The position numbers were made by a program, and so were the translations under genes. DNA of 57,410 nucleotides from Bacillota bacterium. GTDB lineage: Bacteria; Bacillota; Clostridia; Acetivibrionales; DSM-1351. The first letter of the stretch is position 1. Each line of letters opens with the position of its first letter. Below the pieces are notes generated by a model. It was given only the letters and a program-made list of their open reading frames with translations. It was not told where the DNA came from and made no database searches. This document shows, piece after piece, positions 42,954-50,907 of the stretch. The DNA lies in contig JAEXFI010000022.1 in NCBI GenBank assembly GCA_023400235.1, forward strand, positions 1-57,410, written 5' to 3'.

Positions 42954-44510
42954 TTGTACAAAGTTTTGATAGTAGACGACGAGGTAATAATTCGCAATGG
43001 CTTGTATAATATGATACCTTGGAAATCCCTTGAGATTGAAGAGGTCAGAACCGCTTCCTGCGCCCAGGAAGCCCTTGAGCTTGCCCGGGAAACCAAACCT
43101 GACATTGTTTTGACGGACATATGCATGCCGGAAATGGATGGTCTGGAGATGACGCGACTGATGCTGGAATTTCTGCCAAAGCTCAGGGTGCTTGTGCTCA
43201 CAGGGTATGATGATTTTAAGTACGCCCAGAAAAGCTGTTCTCTGGGAGTCAAGGAATTCATACTGAAGCCTGTAGACGAGGTCAGTCTGATAAACAGTGT
43301 GAAACTGCAGGTGGAGAACATAAAAAGCGAGCTTCAGTCTTCGCTTAAGTGCAATATCCTCAACAGAAAAAGAGTCCTGGAAAATCAGAGAGCCTTTGAA
43401 AAATCACTTATGCAGCTAACTGAAAAGACGTCCGATTCAGACGAGATGGAGATAGATGAGCTCAGCCTGGAGGAGAACTGCCAGTATCAGGTCTGCCAGA
43501 TATCTCCCGTTTTATCCGGAGACAGTGTATGGCTCCAGCACAAAAATCTCCTTTTAATATCCATTAAGACCATTCTTATTGATATGATAGATTCAAACAA
43601 CTCGGGCTGGACCTTCCAGAACCGGGAAGGGAATATTGTAGTTATTTTCTATATAAAAACTAATGGTGAAAGTGCTGAGGAGCAGATAGCAAAGCTGCAG
43701 GAAATTGTCACACTGGAGTATGATGTTGACCTGGATATAGGCATGGGCCCTGTAGTATCCAATATTTCAAAGATAAAGTCCTCTTACAGCAAGGCCGGCG
43801 AGGGTTCAGGCCTGAATAGGCCGGCACAGCCCAATACCCTTGAGGATGGAGGAAATCCGGAAATTATAAGGCAGAAGGATAAGCTGCCCTATTACAAGGA
43901 TAAGATACTGGAGAGCTTCCCTGATACCGAGGCGGTAAAAATGCATCTGAAGCTGTACATCGATGAGGTGAAGAACTCGGGCTGCAAGAAGGTGGATGCG
44001 GAACAGAAGTTTTACGAGCTGTCCTCGGCCTTCTACTGGCAGTATTTAAAAACAACCGGGTACCCGGCAGACGGGCGTCTGGAAACCTTGATAACCACCC
44101 TTTCCAGCAACGATATTGAAAACTGCTGTGTCTTTACTGAAATGTTCATAGCCAAGCTCATGTATACCAATAAAAAACAGATGCATGAGATTGTTGAAGC
44201 CGCCACCAAGTATATAAACGAAAGGCTTACGGATGACCTTACGGTATTCACTCTGGCGGAACAGTTCCATGTGGCCAGGAATTATTTCTCCAGACTTTTT
44301 AAAAAGGAAATGGGAGAGGGCTGCAACGAATACATTACCAGGCTGCGCATTGAAAAAGCAAAGCAGCTTTTGGGTGCCTCAAGGCTTAAGACCTACGAAA
44401 TAGCTGAAAAGGTTGGTTATCATGATACAAACTATTTTTCCCTGGCCTTTAAAAAGAATACGGGGCTGTCCCCCAAGGAGTTCAGAGAAAAGCTCAACAA
44501 TCCGGAATAA
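42954..44510 (+). CDS. Response regulator with AraC output domain, YesN type
   Basis: 518 residues from TTG 42954, with AAGGTGGTG upstream. The receiver domain has the acidic pair VDDE, phosphoacceptor Asp55 in LTDICMPEMDG and the Lys in LKPVDE. A linker domain (about 130-400) follows, then two AraC helix-turn-helix motifs (LTVFTLAEQFHVARNYFSRLFKKEMG; TYEIAEKVGYHDTNYFSLAFKK). It probably activates the transporter operon at 36.4 kb in response to the sugar sensed by the kinase and the second binding protein. Confidence 0.93.
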   Translation: MYKVLIVDDEVIIRNGLYNMIPWKSLEIEEVRTASCAQEALELARETKPDIVLTDICMPEMDGLEMTRLMLEFLPKLRVLVLTGYDDFKYAQKSCSLGVKEFILKPVDEVSLINSVKLQVENIKSELQSSLKCNILNRKRVLENQRAFEKSLMQLTEKTSDSDEMEIDELSLEENCQYQVCQISPVLSGDSVWLQHKNLLLISIKTILIDMIDSNNSGWTFQNREGNIVVIFYIKTNGESAEEQIAKLQEIVTLEYDVDLDIGMGPVVSNISKIKSSYSKAGEGSGLNRPAQPNTLEDGGNPEIIRQKDKLPYYKDKILESFPDTEAVKMHLKLYIDEVKNSGCKKVDAEQKFYELSSAFYWQYLKTTGYPADGRLETLITTLSSNDIENCCVFTEMFIAKLMYTNKKQMHEIVEAATKYINERLTDDLTVFTLAEQFHVARNYFSRLFKKEMGEGCNEYITRLRIEKAKQLLGASRLKTYEIAEKVGYHDTNYFSLAFKKNTGLSPKEFREKLNNPE

Positions 44511-44530
44511 GCCCTAGACGGATATTTTAT

Positions 44531-44557
44531 AAAGGCTTGCAGAAATGCGAGCCTTTT
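44531..44557 (+). terminator. Intrinsic terminator after the response regulator
   Basis: GGCTTGC (44534-44540) pairs with GCGAGCC (44546-44552) followed by TTTT. A further hairpin, GTGCTTCCAGC/GCTGGAGCAC, follows at about 44566-44590. Confidence 0.75.
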
Positions 44558-44716
44558 CGTGCGTTGTGCTTCCAGCAAAGCTGGAGCACGCCAGTCGGTG
44601 TAAGTCGGGTTCCTGTCACAATTTTCAAAGAACCATGCTATACAAAATATTGCAAATTTTTTAATTATTGTATGGTACAATTTGAATTGAAAATATATTA
44701 TGGGAGGCAGGAGCAA

Positions 44717-45403
44717 ATGAAGAAAATTTTTAGTTACTTAATTTTGCTTTCTTTTTCGGTACTGGCATTAAGTGGGTGTGGTAGCATAGAGAAGGAACAA
44801 AGCATTAAGGATACCCCGCATCAGATAGGCCTAAAGGGTCAAATGTCTGCCAGCGTTATCGGCTTTGATTTTGATGAATCTTACAAGAAAGCGGATATTA
44901 TAGCACAAATTAAGATTACGCAATGGCTTGGTGAGGTTGACGAGGAAATAGAAAGAACAATATTTAAAGCGAAATTGGAAAAAACTTTTAAAAATAATGC
45001 AGACGATAGCCTTAAAGAAATAAAGCTGGTACAGACAGGTAATTCTAATTACACTATAAAGGATTATCCACTATTCAAAATCAATGACAGATTGATATTA
45101 TATCTTGTAAAGACAGAAATGGAAGGCTATGGAGAGGTTTACTCCATATTAGGTGCACACACTGGTGTGTTCAGAATTGTAAATTCCGATGGGCACGATT
45201 ACGCCATAAAGCAGTTTGGCAATTGTCCTGAATTATCAGAAGCCATAGCAACGGCTGATAACAGTAAAATCAAAAGCGCTCTGCTTAAGAACATTACCAA
45301 TAATGATTCTGCACTGTTTTTCTCAAGTCCACTCAATGTTTTTAACGAAACCTATGATTTAGAGAAAATGGATAAGTTGATTGAAAAACAAAAAGATAAG
45401 TGA
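44717..45403 (+). CDS. Putative lipoprotein of unknown function
   Basis: 228 residues from ATG 44717, with GGGAGG and AGGAG upstream; the longer frame from 44537 is hairpin DNA. Signal peptide with lipobox LALSGC (Cys near residue 20). The rest is a beta-rich domain (ADIIAQIKITQWLGEVDEEI ... YLVKTEMEGYGEVYSILGAHTGVFRIV) not tied to a known family. Its codon use is AT-richer than neighbours. It precedes a secreted metalloprotease by eight bases and may be its inhibitor, anchor or substrate receptor; this is inference. Confidence 0.75.
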   Translation: MKKIFSYLILLSFSVLALSGCGSIEKEQSIKDTPHQIGLKGQMSASVIGFDFDESYKKADIIAQIKITQWLGEVDEEIERTIFKAKLEKTFKNNADDSLKEIKLVQTGNSNYTIKDYPLFKINDRLILYLVKTEMEGYGEVYSILGAHTGVFRIVNSDGHDYAIKQFGNCPELSEAIATADNSKIKSALLKNITNNDSALFFSSPLNVFNETYDLEKMDKLIEKQKDK

Positions 45404-45411
45404 GGGCCATA

Positions 45412-46137
45412 ATGAAAAACAAAATTATGAAATTTAAACTATTAGTCATTGTGTTTATAATATTTGTAATTAGTAATCACCCAATTTTTGCACACCCATC
45501 TAATCAGTCTGGAATAATTGAATGGGGCGAATTGTGCGGATGGAGTATAATCGAGAACTGTCATTCTCAATCTACCAGCACTACATATAAGTTTGATCCA
45601 AATGATAGAAACATGAGTGACACATACAAAAACATAATAAGAAGCGGAGCAAGTAAATGGAGCAGTTATGGAAATATAAGTGAAAGTTCATCCGGGATAG
45701 GTACTATACATACTTATGAGGTACCTAACGATTCTATTATTGCACTTTTTTATGATCAATATGCTAATTCATCTGGTCATCTTACATTTTGGAAAATTAA
45801 ATTTAATCGTTATTATTCCTTTACTGCAGTAACCGCAGCTCATGAATTTGGTCATGCTTTTGGACTAGGTGATATATATAATACTGGTAATTATGATAAA
45901 TTAATGTGCGGAATGGAGCAGCGTTTCGCAACAGCACCTACTACTCAGGATGTCAAGGGCTTCAATGTGATTACAGGACTGCACACTTATCATTACTCAT
46001 GGGCATATAAAGCTGTTCCCGGTTATTCTACAGGGGTTCCTGTACATATGAGATATTGCACTGCATGCGATGGCTACAAAATTGAAAGTTGCTCACCAAC
46101 TACTGGTGTATGTACCATATGTGGTATTTATCATTAG
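45412..46137 (+). CDS. Secreted zinc metalloprotease, matrixin-like
   Basis: 241 residues from ATG 45412, with a signal peptide (LLVIVFIIFVISNHPIFA). The zinc motif AAHEFGHAFGLGD is HExxHxxGxxD, a metzincin-like site with Asp in place of the third His. A Met-turn candidate follows (YDKLMCG). The protein has a C-terminal Cys-rich tail (CTACDGYKIESCSPTTGVCTICG) that may be a zinc ribbon or disulfide knot. It is AT-rich and paired with the lipoprotein. Its substrate is unknown. Confidence 0.85.
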   Translation: MKNKIMKFKLLVIVFIIFVISNHPIFAHPSNQSGIIEWGELCGWSIIENCHSQSTSTTYKFDPNDRNMSDTYKNIIRSGASKWSSYGNISESSSGIGTIHTYEVPNDSIIALFYDQYANSSGHLTFWKIKFNRYYSFTAVTAAHEFGHAFGLGDIYNTGNYDKLMCGMEQRFATAPTTQDVKGFNVITGLHTYHYSWAYKAVPGYSTGVPVHMRYCTACDGYKIESCSPTTGVCTICGIYH

Positions 46138-46237
46138 TTAGATAAAATCTTGATCATATCTAAATTTTATGTACACCCGAATGATTTCGCGGGTGAATGC
46201 GTGAATCAAAAATGTAATCTAATTATGTTTTTCAGAT

Positions 46238-46286
46238 AAAGAATAAAAAGCTTGAGAATTTTTAACTCTCAAGCTTTTATTCTTTT
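46238..46286 (+). terminator. Intrinsic terminator after the metalloprotease gene
   Basis: GAATAAAAAGCTTGAGA (46241-46257) pairs with TCTCAAGCTTTTATTC (46267-46282) with one bulge and T residues after. A perfect 14-bp hairpin follows. Confidence 0.85.
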
Positions 46287-46676
46287 AGTGCGTTCATCGA
46301 AGCTGGAGTACCCGTGCCAGTATAAGACTGGCACGGGTACTTGCAAAAAAGCCCGTTAGCCAATCCTGGTGCATAGCAGAAACAGAATGTGCTGCACAGT
46401 TTGCCGCAGGGAAAAGGCAGGGTAGCAAACAGCTAAACTTGAGTGTTGTAAATAATTTACAAAAAATTCATAAAATGTTTACAAATAAAGTTGGTGGTGA
46501 TAACATTTAAGTGTTATAAAATGTAAATAAACGGAAAAATAATAAGTTCCATGGTTGTGGAAACAGGACATATACAAGGCAGAAGCGGCTGAAGCAGGGG
46601 GCTGCAGAAAGCTGAAAAAAGCTGCATAGAGCTGCATAGAGCTGGTAATGCAAATGAAGATGAAGGGAGAATCCAA
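46287..46676 (+). promoter_or_regulatory. Hairpin-rich leader region before the VWA/toxin operon
   Basis: The stretch 46138-46676 holds no gene. It has a perfect 14-bp hairpin GTACCCGTGCCAGT/ACTGGCACGGGTAC (46308-46340), then possible stems GTGCATAGCA/TGCTGCAC (about 46371-46402) and GTTTGC/GCAAAC (about 46404-46431). AT-rich DNA follows, with a tandem GCTGCATAGA repeat (46621-46640), and the ribosome site GGGAG at 46665. A regulatory RNA is possible; I match no known class. Confidence 0.4.
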
Positions 46677-49600
46677 GTGAATTTTAAAAAAGTATTTATC
46701 AAAAAAATTCTTTCGCTGGTTTTGATTACAGCAATACTGACAGGAGTGTTTGGCCTTACCCTTTACGCTGAGGCATCGGAGCAGACGGGGGAAGCTGCTG
46801 CAAAGGCTCACGGGTGGCTGGAAACAAGCCAGAATGCAGACGGAAGCTGGGGGGGAAGAGCTACAGCCTTTATTGACACCAGTGAGCTTGCACAGTATCT
46901 CTCTGACAGCGGAGTAATCCAGGACAGTCTGGAAAGAGCAATTGCCTGGCTGGAAACTCTTGCACCTAAAAATAATGACATGGCAGCAAGGCTTTTGCCG
47001 TTTACAGGAAATGTGGACAAGCATTCAGCCATAAAGGCAGACTTGCTCCGCAGCCAGAATAAAGACGGCGGCTGGGGTATATACAAGGGCTACGAAAGTG
47101 ATGTGCCTGATACAAGCCTTGTATTGAGTGCGCTGCTCAAGGAAGAGGCTCCTGACGTAGAGAGCGTAAAAAAAGCGGTTTCCTATTTGATTAACAGGCA
47201 GCTGTCCAACGGTACCTGGACTTATACGGAAGATGGCGACACCTCGGTGGGACTGGTGGCCCGGACGGTCATTACCCTCAATTCCTTTGCGACTACGACA
47301 GGACTTACTTCTCCGGAATTGCAGGCTGCCTTGAGAAAAGCGGGAGAATATCTTCTGTCTGTTCAGCAGGAGGACAGAACCTGGGGATTGGATGAGGGGG
47401 CAGCGGCGGACACCCTGCTGGCCTACAGGGCAGTGCTGAGTACCCTGGGGGCGGATGCCGCCGGAAATATTGATTCTGAAATATTGAAAATTCAGAAGCC
47501 CAACGGAAGCTGGTACGACAGCCCATATCTTACAGCACTTGCTCTTGAGGCACTCAAGGAACGGCAGGATATGCCTTTTGCAAAAATCAATTCCATAAAG
47601 CTGTATAAATTATCAGGGGATATACACGAGGAAGGCTATAGCTTTAATGCATACCAGACCTTTGAAATAAAGGCGGATACCTCTGTGGGCAATACTGAGG
47701 CAGAAATTTTATATTTCATCAAAAAGCAGGATGGAGGCATTATAGCGCTGCAATCCGACGGCTTGCCCGGTTGGAACACAAAAAACAGTGCTCCGGGAGA
47801 GTATTCTGTTATTGTTCAGATTAAGGACAAGGTCAGCGGCAAAATAGTTGCAGACCAGGAAAGAAAGTTTGAAGTCAAGCCGTATTTCAAGATTGGCAGC
47901 ATACTATTGTCATGCGACCCGGAAAATACCAGGATAAACAATCCTTGTACGGTTGAGGTAAAAACCACCCTTATATCCGAAGCCAACGTAAACAGGAAAT
48001 TAAACTATAAAGCCTCAGTGCTTGACGCGGGAACAGTAATCAAGGAAGAGACAGGAACCGTGGAAGGCAAAGCCACAGGGCAGATAGAAAAATACACAGC
48101 AATCACCTTCAGTCCGGATGTGTCGGCTGTGAAGGAGTACATAATCAAAACCCAGGTGTTTGAGGGAGAAGCATTGCTGGCAGAAGGTGAAACCGCCTTC
48201 CAGGTATTGCCTCCTCTGCCTCCTACACGTATAAACTTCGAGCAAGTTGTGGGAAAAACAGTTCTATACCCTGGTGAGGACTCTGTTCCCCTCAAGTTCA
48301 ATCTGACTGGAGAGGGCATACCTGAGCTGCCTCAAAGAAATCCTATAGATATTGTTCTGTGCATAGACGATTCCGGCAGCATGGAATGGGGAAATATTGA
48401 CGAGTCTACTACCAAGCCCTGGAGAATAGATTTTGCCAAGGAGGCCTCCAGCCATGTCATTGACTTGCTGCAGGCAAACGACCGCGGTGCTGTGGTTGAG
48501 TTTGCAGGAAATGTATGGGTTCAGCAGGACATAACTGAAAACAAGGACCTGCTGAAGACAAAAATAGCCCAAACCCCTGCATCACCTTGGAATGGAACGG
48601 CTATAGGGCTTGGGCTTCAAAGTGCCAACGGCATTTTGAACGCAAGCAGCACCCAGTCCAGGACAAAGATAATAATTCTCCTTTCGGACGGGGTGGAAAA
48701 CGTATGGTCCACTTCAAGCGTTATAAATCAGGCCAACCTTGCAAAGGAGAAGGGCTATAAAATATATGCCATAGGACTTGGGGCAGGGGCGGATCAAAAT
48801 CTGCTGAGCACCCTTGCAAGCATAACAGGCGGTAAATATGTCTTTAGTCCTACAATGGAGCAACTGGATAAAATGATGACTGAGCTGGCAGGTGAAATCT
48901 TTGACACTGCAGGAAAGAATATTGAGCTCCAAACCACATTGCCTGCAGGAAAAATGAAAGTGTACACCTCAAAAATAGTACCGGCGCCTGAAAGTATATT
49001 AAACGGTACAGATGGAGCAATAACTCTGAAATGGAGCATGGACAGGCTGGTGATGGGAGGCATAAAGCTTTTCGGACTGGATTTCAAGGGGACAGGCCTT
49101 GAGCCCGATACAGAAATTACTCTGACAAGGGATACCAAATTGACATACCTGGACAGAAACTCCTCTCCGGTTACCCTGAGGCTGCCGGATGTAAAACTGC
49201 CTGTAAACAGGTATATGCTTGATTCAAAGGTTTCAACCGACAAAGCAGGCTATGGTGCAGGTGAAAATGTGGTCATTGCCAACGAGGCAAAAAATCTTAC
49301 CGACTATCCGGCTGTTCTCACAGGAAGGGCGGAGATACTGGACAGCAGCGGAAATCTGGTGAAAGTTATTGGGGAAAATGAACACGGTGCATGGGAGGCT
49401 GGACAAACCAGGGCTTTCTCTTTTACCTGGAATACGGGCTTAACCATGGCAGGTACATATAGTGCACGGATTACCTGGAGCGATGGGCAAAAGGTAATAG
49501 CTGCTTCGCTAGCTAGTTTTGAAATTGCAGCCCTGGCAGAAGCTTCAGCCTCCATGACTGCGGACCGGGAAAAATATTCCTCCGATGAGGAGGTATATAT

Positions 49601-50906
49601 GACCCAGTCAATAAAAAACAGCAGTGAGAACAGTATACTTACGGAACTGTCAGTGCGGACCAGTATAAAGAACCCCCAGGGGGATGTTATCTGGACCGGG
49701 GATAACCTGCTCCAGGAATTACTTCCTGACAGCAGGACAGTGTTAAAAAAATCCTGGAATACGGGTAAAAATCCTCCGGGGCAATACACTGCCTATATGG
49801 AGGTGTATAAAGGCGATGCACTGCTTTGCCAAAGCAGTACTGACTTTGAGATAATGGCAGGGACCCAGGGGATTTCGGGAGTCTCAGGAACCCTGGCAAT
49901 AAAGAATAAGAGCATATACCGGGGGGATGACGTCAATCTGGCATATACAATCAGCAATACAGGGAACACAGCTTTGAAGGCTGTCACTGCCAGGTTCAGA
50001 ATAGTGGAGGCCTCCACGGGTAACGTACTGGGCACAATAACTGAGCAGTGGGACCTGAATGTGGAAGAAAGCCGCTCGGGAGAAAAGGTATGGGTGCACA
50101 GTCCTCTGAACACCGGAAGCTACATGGTGGTTTTTGACGCCCTGCTGGCTGACGGAACTGTGATAGCTCTTGCAAATGGCTACTTTACGGTTGAAAAGCC
50201 TTCAATCCTGCAAAGTGAGGCCTTTAAAAACACACTATTCTCGGGAAGCACCAGCGACGCTCTTGTCATGTACCTGTACAGTGCTGATATTCAGGGGGAT
50301 ATAAGGACGAACAAGGCCTTTGAGTTTGCGGGTACAAACCTGAACGTAAGCGGCGTTTTGTCCAGCTTTGGGACTATAACCACCCGGGGGGGAAAAGTAC
50401 AGATCGGCCAGAAGAAAACCGAGCCGGTGGTAGTGGAAATGCCTGATGCGGTGGCGGAAATCAGAGAGATAGCAGCAGCTGATGGTAATATTCACAAGGA
50501 TGGATTAATGCTTACAGATTATGGAGCTGGCATTAAGCTTAGCAAATCTGAAATCAGCGACGGGAACCTTCAAATAAACGGTACGAAGCTTGAAAGTAAC
50601 GGCTATCTTGTGGCAAAAGGAAATGTTTCCTTTAATGTGAACAGCTTTGAAAGTACAGCCCCAGAGGGTATTGTCATCTGCTCCGCAACTTCGGATATAT
50701 CCATAAATGCTTCTACCGCAAATATAAAGGGAATCATTTATGCTCCAAACGGAACGGTATATATAAATACCAGCACCTTCAATCTGGAAGGTAAAATCAT
50801 TGCAAAGAGTATAGTTATAAACTGTTCCAGTTTCAAGGCAGCGGCATTTGATGGTGCAATGAATTTACTGGATGTAACTCTGAGCAAAAAACAGGAGGAC
50901 AACTGA
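46677..50906 (+). CDS. Giant secreted protein with terpene-cyclase-fold repeats, VWA domain and beta-rich tail
   Basis: 1409 residues from GTG 46677, GGGAG seven bases upstream, with a signal peptide ending near LYAEA. Residues 35-300 contain squalene/terpene-cyclase-like toroid repeats (QNADGSWGG; SQNKDGGWGIY; QLSNGTWTY; QKPNGSWYDS). A VWA domain follows (about 557-750) with the MIDAS motif DDSGSMEW, TAIGLGLQSA and LLSDG. The rest is a series of Ig- or CARDB-like beta domains (FEIAALAEASASMTADREKYSSDEE) and a bactofilin-like parallel beta tail. No sortase motif or C-terminal membrane helix is present. The stop is one base before the toxin gene start, so the two are coupled. It may be the presenting or adhesive partner of the toxin. 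Confidence 0.85.
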   Translation: MNFKKVFIKKILSLVLITAILTGVFGLTLYAEASEQTGEAAAKAHGWLETSQNADGSWGGRATAFIDTSELAQYLSDSGVIQDSLERAIAWLETLAPKNNDMAARLLPFTGNVDKHSAIKADLLRSQNKDGGWGIYKGYESDVPDTSLVLSALLKEEAPDVESVKKAVSYLINRQLSNGTWTYTEDGDTSVGLVARTVITLNSFATTTGLTSPELQAALRKAGEYLLSVQQEDRTWGLDEGAAADTLLAYRAVLSTLGADAAGNIDSEILKIQKPNGSWYDSPYLTALALEALKERQDMPFAKINSIKLYKLSGDIHEEGYSFNAYQTFEIKADTSVGNTEAEILYFIKKQDGGIIALQSDGLPGWNTKNSAPGEYSVIVQIKDKVSGKIVADQERKFEVKPYFKIGSILLSCDPENTRINNPCTVEVKTTLISEANVNRKLNYKASVLDAGTVIKEETGTVEGKATGQIEKYTAITFSPDVSAVKEYIIKTQVFEGEALLAEGETAFQVLPPLPPTRINFEQVVGKTVLYPGEDSVPLKFNLTGEGIPELPQRNPIDIVLCIDDSGSMEWGNIDESTTKPWRIDFAKEASSHVIDLLQANDRGAVVEFAGNVWVQQDITENKDLLKTKIAQTPASPWNGTAIGLGLQSANGILNASSTQSRTKIIILLSDGVENVWSTSSVINQANLAKEKGYKIYAIGLGAGADQNLLSTLASITGGKYVFSPTMEQLDKMMTELAGEIFDTAGKNIELQTTLPAGKMKVYTSKIVPAPESILNGTDGAITLKWSMDRLVMGGIKLFGLDFKGTGLEPDTEITLTRDTKLTYLDRNSSPVTLRLPDVKLPVNRYMLDSKVSTDKAGYGAGENVVIANEAKNLTDYPAVLTGRAEILDSSGNLVKVIGENEHGAWEAGQTRAFSFTWNTGLTMAGTYSARITWSDGQKVIAASLASFEIAALAEASASMTADREKYSSDEEVYMTQSIKNSSENSILTELSVRTSIKNPQGDVIWTGDNLLQELLPDSRTVLKKSWNTGKNPPGQYTAYMEVYKGDALLCQSSTDFEIMAGTQGISGVSGTLAIKNKSIYRGDDVNLAYTISNTGNTALKAVTARFRIVEASTGNVLGTITEQWDLNVEESRSGEKVWVHSPLNTGSYMVVFDALLADGTVIALANGYFTVEKPSILQSEAFKNTLFSGSTSDALVMYLYSADIQGDIRTNKAFEFAGTNLNVSGVLSSFGTITTRGGKVQIGQKKTEPVVVEMPDAVAEIREIAAADGNIHKDGLMLTDYGAGIKLSKSEISDGNLQINGTKLESNGYLVAKGNVSFNVNSFESTAPEGIVICSATSDISINASTANIKGIIYAPNGTVYINTSTFNLEGKIIAKSIVINCSSFKAAAFDGAMNLLDVTLSKKQEDN

Positions 50907-50907
50907 A

